Source: an uncultured Alphaproteobacteria bacterium (lineage in GTDB: Bacteria; Pseudomonadota; Alphaproteobacteria; HIMB59; GCA-002718135). From it: 64,000 nucleotides of DNA. Made by a program: the position numbers and the translations under genes. The notes beneath the pieces are model-generated. The model was given only the letters and a program-made list of their open reading frames with translations, was not told the origin of the DNA and did no database searches. The stretch is taken from positions 162,576 to 226,575 of the forward strand of contig CABZFN010000002.1 of assembly GCA_902525035.1 (NCBI GenBank), given 5' to 3'. Below, in pieces: positions 1-8,146 of the stretch (positions are counted from its first letter, which is position 1; the number at the start of each line of letters is the position of its first letter).

Positions 1-2
1 AA

Positions 3-383
3 GATATTGAAGAAAATAATATCGTAATAATTGATAGTTTTGGAAAATTAGATCAGTATTTTAAAATTAGTGATTTAGTTATTTTAGGTGGTTCTTTTTT
101 AGAAAATATAGGCGGACATAACCCAATAGAACCTGCCTGTTATGGATGTGTTGTTATTAGTGGAAAATATGTTGATAATTGGACTAATATTTATGAAGAT
201 ATGGTAAAAGCAGATTCATGTATAATTGTTAATACGTTTAAAGAAATTGACATAAAGATGAGGGATTTGCTAAATAATAATATTGAAATTAAAAAAATCC
301 AAAAACATGCATTGGAGTTTTCCAAAGGTCCTTTTTTTGAAAAGGAACAACTTTTCAAAGACATTGAAGTGTATATAAATTAA
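3..383 (+). CDS. waaA: KDO transferase (C-terminal part, truncated by window edge)
   Basis: This is the C-terminal end of 3-deoxy-D-manno-octulosonic acid transferase, which attaches KDO to lipid A at the inner membrane. The frame is open from base 3 to a TAA at 381-383; the true start lies upstream of the window. The translation contains the family hallmark GGSF followed by GGHNPIEPA (roughly codons 35-51 of the visible part), the GT-B nucleotide-sugar binding region of WaaA. It is followed one base later by lpxK, so the two lipid A genes are probably cotranscribed. A short internal ATG at 201 is not the real start because the family motif lies upstream of it. Confidence 0.88.
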   Translation, partial: DIEENNIVIIDSFGKLDQYFKISDLVILGGSFLENIGGHNPIEPACYGCVVISGKYVDNWTNIYEDMVKADSCIIVNTFKEIDIKMRDLLNNNIEIKKIQKHALEFSKGPFFEKEQLFKDIEVYIN

Positions 384-384
384 A

Positions 385-1383
385 ATGCTTAAAGCTCCAA
401 AATTTTGGTATAAAAAAAATGATACATATTTATCTAATTCTTTATACCCACTCTCATTACTATTTAGATTTGGAACAAAAATAAGAAATTTTATAAGCAG
501 AAAAACATCTTCTGAAATTCCTGTGATTTGTATTGGCAATATAGTGGTGGGAGGTGCTGGTAAAACACCTGTTGCATTAAAAATTGGAAATTTATTAAAA
601 CTTAATGGATATAATCCCCACTTTGTTTCAAGGGGTTATGGAGGAGTTGAAAAATCTAATATTCTCGTTAAAGAGTGGCATTCTGCAAAAAGTGTTGGGG
701 ATGAGTCTTTATTATTAGCTGAAGTTGCACCAACCTGGATTGGACAAGATAGAAATAGATCTTTTTTCTTAGCTAAAGAAAACGGTGCTGACTGCATTAT
801 TATGGATGATGGCTTTCAAAATCCAACTCTTCAGAAAGATTTCTCAATTATAGTAGTTAATGGTGAACAAGGATTTGGAAATAAACGAGTGATTCCATCT
901 GGACCTCTTAGGGAGAGCATATCAAGAGGTATTTCTAGAGCAAATTTAGTTATTGTAATTGGTGAAATTGCTCAAGATGTTAAAGATAAAATTCCGAGTA
1001 CTGTTCCAATTATTCATGCTAAGTTTCAAATTAGTACAGATAATAAAATTTATAAAAATCAAAAAGTGACAGCTTTTGCTGGCATTGCTTATCCTGAAAA
1101 ATTTTATAATTCACTAACTAAACAAGGCGCTATTTTAGAAAAAAAAATTAGCTACCCTGATCATCATATTTTTGATGAAAATGATATGTTAAATCTTGCA
1201 GAAAATGCTAATCTTACAAAATCTGTATTGGTTACTACAAAAAAAGATTTTGTAAGAATACCAAAATCATATCGTTCTTTAGTCAGCACACTTAATGGTG
1301 AAATCAAATTTGAAGATGAAAACTTACTCAAAGAGATTTTAAGTAATATTCTAGAAAATAAAATTAATGATTTAGCAATATGA
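385..1383 (+). CDS. lpxK: Tetraacyldisaccharide 4'-kinase LpxK
   Basis: LpxK phosphorylates the 4' position of the lipid A disaccharide precursor at the cytoplasmic face of the inner membrane. The 332-residue product has the usual family length. A Walker A motif GNIVVGGAGKT lies at residues 51-61, and the DDGFQ motif, which carries a catalytic aspartate, at 141-145. A hydrophobic N-terminal stretch is compatible with membrane association. It starts one base after the waaA stop, and its TGA overlaps the start of the next gene (ATGA at 1380-1383), so the three lipid A genes look translationally coupled. Confidence 0.95.
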   Translation: MLKAPKFWYKKNDTYLSNSLYPLSLLFRFGTKIRNFISRKTSSEIPVICIGNIVVGGAGKTPVALKIGNLLKLNGYNPHFVSRGYGGVEKSNILVKEWHSAKSVGDESLLLAEVAPTWIGQDRNRSFFLAKENGADCIIMDDGFQNPTLQKDFSIIVVNGEQGFGNKRVIPSGPLRESISRGISRANLVIVIGEIAQDVKDKIPSTVPIIHAKFQISTDNKIYKNQKVTAFAGIAYPEKFYNSLTKQGAILEKKISYPDHHIFDENDMLNLAENANLTKSVLVTTKKDFVRIPKSYRSLVSTLNGEIKFEDENLLKEILSNILENKINDLAI

Positions 1384-2243
1384 AACAAGTAATTTATTTC
1401 TTACAATATATTGGATTTATTTTTATTTATTTTTTATATAAAATTTTACCACTCAATCTATCTTTAAAAGTTTCATCATTTTTATTTAGAACTTTTGGTA
1501 AATTTTCACGAGCCAATATAACAGCTATAAATAATTGTAAGTATGTTTTCCCAAATCTTAAAGATGAAGAAATACAGAATATTATTAAAAAAAGTTGGAA
1601 TAATCTTGGAATTACAATTTGTGAACTTCTAAGAATAAATGATATTTTTATTAAAAATAAAATAAAATATATCAATTTAGAAAATATAGAAGATTTTATC
1701 AAAAATAAAAAACAAGCAATTTTTATTAGTATTCATCAATCTAATTGGGAAGTATTAGTTCCAGGCTTAGATAGAATTGGAATTAATATAGGTGGTATTT
1801 ATAGACATATAAACAATAATTTTATTGATAAACTAATACTTAATATTAGACAAAATTCTCTTGTTTCTAAAAATAGCTTTTACACTCCCAAGGGAAAGAA
1901 AAGTGCTAAAGATGTTGTTGATGCAATAAATAATTCTTTATCAATTGTATTATTAATAGATCAGAAAGATTCCTCAGGAGAAGAAGTAATGTTTTTTAAT
2001 AAAAAAGTTAAAACACAAACAGGTTTTTTAAAAATAGCTAGAAAATATAACCTACCAATAATTCCAGTACAAAATAAAAGAATTAAAAATGGAAATATTG
2101 AGCTAACATTTTTAGAGCCACTTTATCATAATAATTTAGAAATTAATGATACTCAGATGATGGAACAAATTCATAATAAGATTGAGCAGTGGATTAAAGC
2201 AGAACCCAGTCAATGGTTCTGGCAACATAAAAGATTTAGTTAA
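1380..2243 (+). CDS. Lipid A biosynthesis lauroyl/acyltransferase (LpxL/HtrB family)
   Basis: This is a membrane-bound acyltransferase of the LpxL/LpxM (HtrB) family, expected to add a secondary acyl chain to KDO-lipid A. An N-terminal hydrophobic segment (about residues 5-25) precedes the HX4(D/E) catalytic motif HQSNWE at residues 119-124. The 287-residue length fits the family. It overlaps lpxK by four bases, which supports a lipid A role over a general phospholipid acyltransferase. Its stop overlaps by eight bases the stop of xseA on the opposite strand, so the two transcripts converge with no room for a separate terminator. Confidence 0.88.
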   Translation: MKQVIYFLQYIGFIFIYFLYKILPLNLSLKVSSFLFRTFGKFSRANITAINNCKYVFPNLKDEEIQNIIKKSWNNLGITICELLRINDIFIKNKIKYINLENIEDFIKNKKQAIFISIHQSNWEVLVPGLDRIGINIGGIYRHINNNFIDKLILNIRQNSLVSKNSFYTPKGKKSAKDVVDAINNSLSIVLLIDQKDSSGEEVMFFNKKVKTQTGFLKIARKYNLPIIPVQNKRIKNGNIELTFLEPLYHNNLEINDTQMMEQIHNKIEQWIKAEPSQWFWQHKRFS

Positions 2244-3567
2244 TTTTTGTTACTTTTATATCAATTTTACCATCAATAAGTTTCACTGATAATTGATCGT
2301 CAGTAGTAATTTTTTTAGTTGTCTTAATAATTTTCTTTTTATCCATCAAAATTGAGTATCCCTTTTTAAGATTTGAAGAAATAGAATTGGAATTGAGCAA
2401 TCTTGTATTAGACTTATATTTTTCAAGTTTATCTTTGTAATTATTGGCTATATTCAAATTAAGATTTTTTGAAAGATTGTTAATCTTTGTTTGTTTTAAG
2501 TTTATTGATGAATCTGGTGAAATAATCAATTTTCCTAGGTTAAGAAGATTCAATTTTGATATTCTAAATTTATTTTCAATTGGTAATGTTAAATTTTTAA
2601 AATCGTCTAAAAGCTTCTCCTTATAATTGTTAACAATCAAGAATGGAGATTTGAGAAATTTATTTAAATATTCATAATTTTCTTTTTTGGATTGAATTTG
2701 TGAATTTACTTTGGTGTTTAATCTAAGTTGTAAATTTTTAATTTTTTCTATTAATTCAAATCTAACTGGGGTAGCCTTTTCAGCTGCCGCAGTTGGTGTA
2801 GATGCTCTCAAATCTGATACTAAATCAATAATTGTTGTATCTGTTTCATGACCTATTGCTGAAATAATTGGTATTTTTGATTCAAAAACACTTGTCGCAA
2901 GATTTTCATCATTAAATGCCATTAAGTCTTCGGTACTACCTCCACCTCTAGCAACAATAAGAATATCTGGTTTACTAGATTTAAGTTTATTAAAACCTTC
3001 GATAGCATTTATAATGCTTGCTGCTGCGTCAACACCCTGTACAGAAACAGGCCATATTTCTAAAGGCATAGGAAAACGATCATTAACTCTATTAATTATA
3101 TCATGAACTACAGAGCCAGTGGGAGAGGTAATAATACCTAATCTCTCAGGCAAAAAAGGTAATGAAATTTTTTTATCTTCATCAAAATAGCCTTTTTTTT
3201 GAAGTCTTTTTTTTCTTTCTTCAATAAGTTTTAAAAGTGCTCCCTCTCCTGCAATTTCAATTTTATCAATATCTATTTGGTAAGTAGTTTTATAGCGAGA
3301 CCAAGTGGTGATCCTCCCAGTTGCTATTATTTCTAGTCCTATTTCTGGATTTATATCTAAATATTTTTTTTTTTGATCCCAGATAACTCCACTTAAAATA
3401 GAATCCTCATCTTTAAGTGTTAAATAGATTTGACCTCTTGTTGCGGTTTTAACTTCAGAAATTTCTCCTTTAATTCTTACATAATTAAAATTGGACTCAA
3501 TTACTTCTTTAAACGCTTGGTTAAATTCTGAAACTTCAAATTCTGGTATATTAATTTTATCTATCAC
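2236..3567 (-). CDS. xseA: Exodeoxyribonuclease VII large subunit
   Basis: XseA is the catalytic large subunit of exonuclease VII, which degrades single-stranded DNA to oligonucleotides. The 443-residue protein has the expected layout: an N-terminal OB-fold (motif IYLTLKDEDSILSGVIW near residues 45-65), a central nuclease domain with the conserved ARGGGSTEDLMAFND (near 205-220) and AIGHETDTT segments, and a lysine-rich, coiled-coil-prone C-terminus. No xseB small subunit is present in the window. It starts 11 bases inside the end of the upstream deaminase gene, so the two are probably one transcript. Confidence 0.95.
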   Translation of the reverse strand: MIDKINIPEFEVSEFNQAFKEVIESNFNYVRIKGEISEVKTATRGQIYLTLKDEDSILSGVIWDQKKKYLDINPEIGLEIIATGRITTWSRYKTTYQIDIDKIEIAGEGALLKLIEERKKRLQKKGYFDEDKKISLPFLPERLGIITSPTGSVVHDIINRVNDRFPMPLEIWPVSVQGVDAAASIINAIEGFNKLKSSKPDILIVARGGGSTEDLMAFNDENLATSVFESKIPIISAIGHETDTTIIDLVSDLRASTPTAAAEKATPVRFELIEKIKNLQLRLNTKVNSQIQSKKENYEYLNKFLKSPFLIVNNYKEKLLDDFKNLTLPIENKFRISKLNLLNLGKLIISPDSSINLKQTKINNLSKNLNLNIANNYKDKLEKYKSNTRLLNSNSISSNLKKGYSILMDKKKIIKTTKKITTDDQLSVKLIDGKIDIKVTKIN

Positions 3568-4012
3568 TTTTATTTTTAAAAAATTTTTTTAATAAATTAC
3601 TACATTCTTTTTCCATAATGCCGCCATAAATAGTCGGCATAAATATATTCTTCCTTTGAAAAGCAACTCGAAGTTTTTCAATTCCTCCATTTTTTTCATC
3701 ATATGCACCAAAATATATATCTTTAATATGTACCTCACTTATTGCGCTAGCGCACATAGTACATGGTTCCAAGGTAACAAATAATGTCATATTCTCTAGA
3801 TATTTTAGCTTTAATCTTTCGCAAGTTTCTTGAATTAGATTTAATTCACAATGTTTGATAGCATTTTTATCTTTATTTACTGTATTGTAGCTTCTGGCTA
3901 CAATCTTGTTCGTTGTATTATCAACAAGTATTCCTCCAACTGGAACCTCATTTAAGTTATAAGCTTTGCCTGCTTCAATAATTGCTTCTGCCATAAAAAA
4001 ATCAACGTTCAT
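3557..4012 (-). CDS. tadA: TadA-like nucleoside/tRNA adenosine deaminase
   Basis: This is a zinc-dependent deaminase of the cytidine deaminase superfamily, most likely the tRNA-Arg wobble adenosine-to-inosine deaminase. The zinc motifs are a histidine and glutamate in HCE (54-56 from the start used here) and PCTMC (83-87). The family's usual HAE is HCE here, a conservative change that keeps the ligand histidine and catalytic glutamate. The frame is open to 4024, but the ATG at 4012 gives the usual TadA N-terminus (MNVDFFMAEA). It overlaps xseA and is divergent from the hydrolase gene at 4053. A guanine deaminase remains a possible alternative. Confidence 0.85.
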   Translation of the reverse strand: MNVDFFMAEAIIEAGKAYNLNEVPVGGILVDNTTNKIVARSYNTVNKDKNAIKHCELNLIQETCERLKLKYLENMTLFVTLEPCTMCASAISEVHIKDIYFGAYDEKNGGIEKLRVAFQRKNIFMPTIYGGIMEKECSNLLKKFFKNKSDR

Positions 4013-4034
4013 TCTGGAACACACCTATGTTGTA

Positions 4035-4055
4035 CATTATAATTGAATTATAATG
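4035..4055. promoter_or_regulatory. Perfect 10-bp palindrome with overlapping TATAAT boxes between divergent genes
   Basis: The arms 4035-4044 and 4046-4055 are exact inverted repeats around a single G at 4045. Each arm holds a TATAAT-like -10 hexamer (plus strand 4038-4043, minus strand 4052-4047), and the right arm ends in the ATG of the plus-strand gene. The placement suggests two back-to-back promoters, with a transcript for the hydrolase gene that would be almost leaderless. It could instead be a dyad operator. No clear -35 box is visible on either side. Confidence 0.4.
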
Positions 4056-4751
4056 AAAAAACCAATTATTGGAATAACTCTTGATAGTGAAAATAAGAAA
4101 ACATACTCAAAATTTCCATGGTATGCGTTGAGGGAAAATTACTTAACTTCCTTAACAAAATTTAATGCTATTCCGTTTCCTCTGTTACACGAAAAAAAAT
4201 ATATTGATGATTTTTGTCATTTAATTGATGGTTTAATTATTACTGGAGGAGATTTTGATATTCATCCCAAATTATATAAAACAAGTAACACTCAATCTAA
4301 AAATATTAAAAATAAGAGAACAAATTTTGAATTAAATATTTTCAATAATTTTTTTGAATATAACAAACCTATATTGGGAATTTGTGGTGGTGCACAACTT
4401 ATCAATGTTGCATGTGGTGGAACATTAATACAAGATTTAAAAAGAGATCCGATAAACCATGAACAGGTAAATCCAAGAAATCAAACAAGTCACAGTGTTA
4501 ATATTTTAAAAAATACTCAGCTACATAAAATATGTGGGACTCAAAAAATTAAAGTTAATAGTGCACATCATCAGTCACTAAAAAAAATTGGTAAAAACTT
4601 AAATGTTTCGTGTTCAGCCAATGATGGTGTTATTGAAGGAATAGAGCACAAAAAACACAAATGGTGCATTGGATTACAATGGCATCCTGAATTTTTAATT
4701 ACAAAATATGATATAAAAATAATAAAAAATTTTATTAATGAAGCAAAGTGA
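4053..4751 (+). CDS. Class I glutamine amidotransferase-like hydrolase (peptidase C26, PuuD family)
   Basis: This is a gamma-glutamyl-gamma-aminobutyrate hydrolase-like protein of 232 residues. The nucleophile is Cys111 in GICGGAQ, and the His211/Glu213 pair in QWHPE completes the class I amidotransferase triad; a GLIITGGDFD segment lies at 60-69. Family members hydrolyse gamma-glutamyl amides, for example in putrescine degradation, but no other polyamine genes are nearby, so the substrate is not established. There is no Shine-Dalgarno sequence; the ATG sits inside a palindrome. Its stop overlaps the GTG start of the next gene. Confidence 0.85.
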   Translation: MKKPIIGITLDSENKKTYSKFPWYALRENYLTSLTKFNAIPFPLLHEKKYIDDFCHLIDGLIITGGDFDIHPKLYKTSNTQSKNIKNKRTNFELNIFNNFFEYNKPILGICGGAQLINVACGGTLIQDLKRDPINHEQVNPRNQTSHSVNILKNTQLHKICGTQKIKVNSAHHQSLKKIGKNLNVSCSANDGVIEGIEHKKHKWCIGLQWHPEFLITKYDIKIIKNFINEAK

Positions 4752-5440
4752 ATATTAGAATTTCAAAATATCTATCAAGTGCTGGAATTTGCTCACGGAG
4801 AGATGCAGAAAAATTAATTGTTGAAAAAAAAATTAAAATTAATAATCAACTATGTGTTCATCCAAGTCATAAAGTAAGTGATCTAGATATTATTAAAGTT
4901 AATAATAAAATTGTTAAACAAATAAATGAAGTTGAAGTATGGAAGTTATACAAACCAATTAAATATATTTGTAGTACAAAAGATAACTTAGGTAGAAAAA
5001 AAATTTTTGATTTATTGCCAAAAAATATCGGTCAATTGATAAGTGTAGGACGATTGGATTATATGAGTGAAGGATTGATCCTACTAACTAATAATGGTGA
5101 TTATTCAAGATATTTAGAACATCCATCTTCAAACATTGAGCGGATCTATAGAGTTTGTATAAATAGCAATGTACAAAATACTGATTTACAAAAAATAAAT
5201 AAAGGCATTAAGATTAAAGAAATTAATTATAAAAAAATTAAAGTTGCCTTTGAAAAAAAATTAAAAAATCATAGTTGGTTAATTTTTAAACTTAAAGAAG
5301 GAAAAAATAGAGAAATTAGAAATATTTGTAATTATTTTTCATGGAATATAGTTAAATTAATAAGAATTAGATATGGCCCTTATAAGCTTGGAAGACTTAA
5401 AGAAGGGCAATTTCAAAAATTAAATTCAATTAGCAAATGA
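4748..5440 (+). CDS. RsuA/RluB-family rRNA pseudouridine synthase
   Basis: The 230-residue protein has an N-terminal S4 RNA-binding domain (residues 1-50) followed by a pseudouridine synthase domain with the catalytic aspartate in GRLDYMSEG (D104). It is expected to convert a specific uridine of rRNA to pseudouridine, at the RluB site of 23S or the RsuA site of 16S rRNA; the sequence alone does not decide which. The start is a GTG that overlaps the upstream TGA (GTGA at 4748-4751), and the end overlaps rsmD by four bases. The link to rsmD, another rRNA modification gene, supports a ribosome maturation role. Confidence 0.9.
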   Translation: MNIRISKYLSSAGICSRRDAEKLIVEKKIKINNQLCVHPSHKVSDLDIIKVNNKIVKQINEVEVWKLYKPIKYICSTKDNLGRKKIFDLLPKNIGQLISVGRLDYMSEGLILLTNNGDYSRYLEHPSSNIERIYRVCINSNVQNTDLQKINKGIKIKEINYKKIKVAFEKKLKNHSWLIFKLKEGKNREIRNICNYFSWNIVKLIRIRYGPYKLGRLKEGQFQKLNSISK

Positions 5441-5997
5441 TACGGATTACTGGAGGAAAGTTTAAGCAAAAAAAATTAGCTAGTATTAATGATTTTGTAA
5501 GACCAACTTCTTCTCTAAAAAGAGAAGCTTTTTTTTCAATTATTGAAAGTTATGCAAGAAAAAATTCTATCGAATTATATAAAAATAAAATTTTTTTAGA
5601 TCTTTTTGGAGGTATTGGCACAATTGGTTTAGAAGCAATTTCTAGAGGCATGAGTGAAGTAATTTTTTTTGAGAATAATATTGATGTTCTTAAAATTTTA
5701 AGAAAAAATTGTTTAAATATTTGTAAAAATAATCAATTTATAATTTATGAAGAAGACCTTATTCATTCTAAATTAGAAATAGAATTTCAAAATATTTCAG
5801 TAGTTTATATTGATCCACCATACACAAAATATAATTTAACAAAGCTTTTAGAAAATTTATCAAAAAAAATTAAAGATACTACTTTGATTGGTTTGGAGAC
5901 GAGTATGAAAGATAACATTGTAATACCAGAAAATTTAAATCTGCTTCAAAAAAAAACTTACGGTAAAACAATAATCTATTTTTTAAAATTATCTTAA
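5437..5997 (+). CDS. rsmD: 16S rRNA (guanine966-N2)-methyltransferase RsmD
   Basis: RsmD methylates G966 of 16S rRNA using S-adenosylmethionine. The 186-residue protein has the SAM-binding motif DLFGGIGTIGLEA at about 55-67 and the catalytic DPPY motif of N2/N6 methyltransferases at 126-129. The N-terminus MIRITGGKFK is typical of the family. It begins by ATGA overlap with the pseudouridine synthase gene, and its stop overlaps the pgi stop on the other strand by nine bases. Confidence 0.94.
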   Translation: MIRITGGKFKQKKLASINDFVRPTSSLKREAFFSIIESYARKNSIELYKNKIFLDLFGGIGTIGLEAISRGMSEVIFFENNIDVLKILRKNCLNICKNNQFIIYEEDLIHSKLEIEFQNISVVYIDPPYTKYNLTKLLENLSKKIKDTTLIGLETSMKDNIVIPENLNLLQKKTYGKTIIYFLKLS

Positions 5998-7188
5998 ATA
6001 AGTTTTTGTTAGTTTTTTACCTTGTTCAACAGCAGGTTGATCAAAAGGATCTACATCTAAATACATACAGGAAGCAATTGTTTCTATGATACTAAAAGAT
6101 AATAGTTTACCTAAATTTTGTTCATCTATTTTAGGAATATAGATTTCTCTAAAACTAAAATTATTTAATTTAAAAGTTTCAATGGTTGCACGCTGTTCAG
6201 CCTCCATTAAATCTCCCATTGTTTTATCTTTAAAATAGTCAATATCGGTACCTTCAAACATATCGTTATTAATTTTGATACCCTTATTCGAATGATCTGT
6301 AGTGATAAAGGAGAAATATTTATCTTTAGGCCCATCTAAATACAATTGTAATTGACTATGCTGATCAGTTGTCCCTACTGAATGAATTGCTGTAATACCT
6401 TTATTATTTTTTCCAATACTTTCTGCCCAAAGTTGCAGATACCATTTTCCAAAAAAATAAAGTGAATCTGAATATGTCATTAAAACATTATTAGTAAATT
6501 TTGCATTTTCTTTTTGGGTTAAATATTTTCCAAGATCATAAGGTTTGTAATTATCAATATTATTAATTACTTCAGACGCTCCACTAAAAAGTTCATTAAT
6601 ATTTAATCCAGAAATGATTGCAGGCACAATCCCAACATTGGTAAATATTGAATATCTGCCTCCAACATCTTTATGATGCTCTAATAGTAAACAATTATTA
6701 TCTTTTGCAATTTTAAAAAGAGGGGATTCTTTAAATTCAGTAATAATTAAAGTATTTGAAAAAAATGCTTCAACTTTATTAGCTTCTATTGCTTTTTGAT
6801 AGAGACATGAAAATTGGGATAACGTTTCAGGTGTAGCTCCTGACTTTGAAATAACTAGGAAGCCAGTTAATTCAAAATTTATATTCTGAAAATTTTTTTC
6901 AAAATTAATAGGATCAACATTATCGTAAAATTCTAAAATAATTTTATTATTAGAAATAAAATTATTTAATGCCCTTGCCCCTAAATTTGAACCTCCAGTT
7001 CCAAAAACAATTATTTTTTCTTTTTTCTCTTTAAATTGATTAGAAATTTTTATGGTTTCTTCTAATAAATTTTTATCTGAAATAATATTAAGAGAAGGAA
7101 GTTTTTCTATTACATTAGTTATACCTTGATCAATATCTTTATTTTGAGTGACTTTGTCAAAATTTGAATTAAAGTATTTTATTTCCAT
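5989..7188 (-). CDS. pgi: Glucose-6-phosphate isomerase (short form)
   Basis: Pgi interconverts glucose 6-phosphate and fructose 6-phosphate in the cytoplasm. The 399-residue protein is shorter than the roughly 550-residue enterobacterial form but near the size of compact bacterial forms. It has the sugar-phosphate binding stretch FGTGGSNLGARAL (about 62-74), the SKSGATPET loop (about 113-121), the active-site HSVGTTDQHSQLQLY region (about 268-282) and a C-terminal lysine-containing GKKLTKTY segment. It is the last gene of the ribF-ileS-lspA-lipoprotein-pgi transcript and gives hexose phosphates entry into central metabolism. Confidence 0.93.
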   Translation of the reverse strand: MEIKYFNSNFDKVTQNKDIDQGITNVIEKLPSLNIISDKNLLEETIKISNQFKEKKEKIIVFGTGGSNLGARALNNFISNNKIILEFYDNVDPINFEKNFQNINFELTGFLVISKSGATPETLSQFSCLYQKAIEANKVEAFFSNTLIITEFKESPLFKIAKDNNCLLLEHHKDVGGRYSIFTNVGIVPAIISGLNINELFSGASEVINNIDNYKPYDLGKYLTQKENAKFTNNVLMTYSDSLYFFGKWYLQLWAESIGKNNKGITAIHSVGTTDQHSQLQLYLDGPKDKYFSFITTDHSNKGIKINNDMFEGTDIDYFKDKTMGDLMEAEQRATIETFKLNNFSFREIYIPKIDEQNLGKLLSFSIIETIASCMYLDVDPFDQPAVEQGKKLTKTYLR

Positions 7189-7196
7189 TTATAAAA

Positions 7197-7697
7197 TTAA
7201 AAGAAGAAAAATCTTTTTTTCTTTTTAGGTTCATCTTCCTCATCATCTTCATTTTCTTCTTTACTGTTAAAAAAGAAAAATCTTTTCTTCTTTTTTGACT
7301 CTTCTAAATTTTCACTTTCAACATCAGTATTATCTGTAGTTACTTCATCTTCTGAATTTCCATCAAGATCTTCTCTGATACTATTATCTACTTGATCTGC
7401 TTCAGTTTCTTTTAAAATATTGTCAATAACGGAATTTTCAGAAGGTGTTTCATCACTTTCTTCATCTAAACCAAAGAGAATTTCTTTGGCAAGTTCGCTA
7501 TCTGTATCATCAATATCTTTTGATTTAATCTGATCAGGTGGTAGTAAATTAAAATTTGGTGGGATTACTAATGGAGGATTTTCAACTACATTGTATTCAT
7601 CTATTACTTTTCTTTCTACACCCGCACTACTTCTTATAGTATTACAAGAAGATAGAAAAATTGAGTAAATGATTGTCACAAAAATAACTTTTTTCAT
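7197..7697 (-). CDS. DUF3035-like lipoprotein with a repeated basic/aromatic tail
   Basis: This is a 166-residue predicted lipoprotein. A short hydrophobic leader ends in a lipobox LSSC with Cys18, so it should be lipidated and then processed by the LspA encoded next to it. Residues 42-54 (PLVIPPNFNLLPP) resemble the proline-rich motif of alphaproteobacterial DUF3035 proteins, whose function I cannot name. The middle is strongly acidic. The C-terminus carries the nine-residue element KKKKRFFFF twice (135-143 and 158-166), separated by another acidic run. It overlaps lspA by four bases. Confidence 0.75.
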   Translation of the reverse strand: MKKVIFVTIIYSIFLSSCNTIRSSAGVERKVIDEYNVVENPPLVIPPNFNLLPPDQIKSKDIDDTDSELAKEILFGLDEESDETPSENSVIDNILKETEADQVDNSIREDLDGNSEDEVTTDNTDVESENLEESKKKKRFFFFNSKEENEDDEEDEPKKKKRFFFF

Positions 7698-8146
7698 TTT
7701 ATTGTTTTTGATTTTATAAAAAAACTAATTATTAACATGATAATGCCAATTGTAATATAGATATCTGCTAAATTAAATGCTGGCCAATAAAAATTTTTAT
7801 AATGTAGTAAGATAAAATCAACAACATAACTATTTATTGATCTATCAATAATATTTGATAAAGCCCCAACTATAACAAAGAAATAAGCCAGTTTTTCAAT
7901 TTGTTTATCTGATTTAATTAATAAATAAAAAATTAATATAACAATTATTAAGGCTATAAGTATTAATATCCAATGAGAAACATAACCAGAAAATAAACCA
8001 AAAGAAACACCAAAGTTCTGAACATAAACTAAATCAAAATATTCATTGATTTTTATTGATTGATTTAAAAATAAATTGTTCTGAATAAAAAATTTTGTTA
8101 ATAAATCTAATAATATCAAAAAAATAAATACTGCTTTTTTAATCAC
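7694..8146 (-). CDS. lspA: Lipoprotein signal peptidase II
   Basis: LspA cleaves the signal peptide of prolipoproteins after lipid modification, within the inner membrane. The 150-residue protein has four hydrophobic segments and the two catalytic aspartates, D101 in NIIDRS and D128 in FNLADIY. A QNFGVSFG segment near residues 43-50 matches the conserved N/G-rich loop. It overlaps ileS upstream and the lipoprotein gene downstream by four bases each, so all are coupled; ileS-lspA adjacency is common in proteobacteria. Confidence 0.95.
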   Translation of the reverse strand: MIKKAVFIFLILLDLLTKFFIQNNLFLNQSIKINEYFDLVYVQNFGVSFGLFSGYVSHWILILIALIIVILIFYLLIKSDKQIEKLAYFFVIVGALSNIIDRSINSYVVDFILLHYKNFYWPAFNLADIYITIGIIMLIISFFIKSKTIK

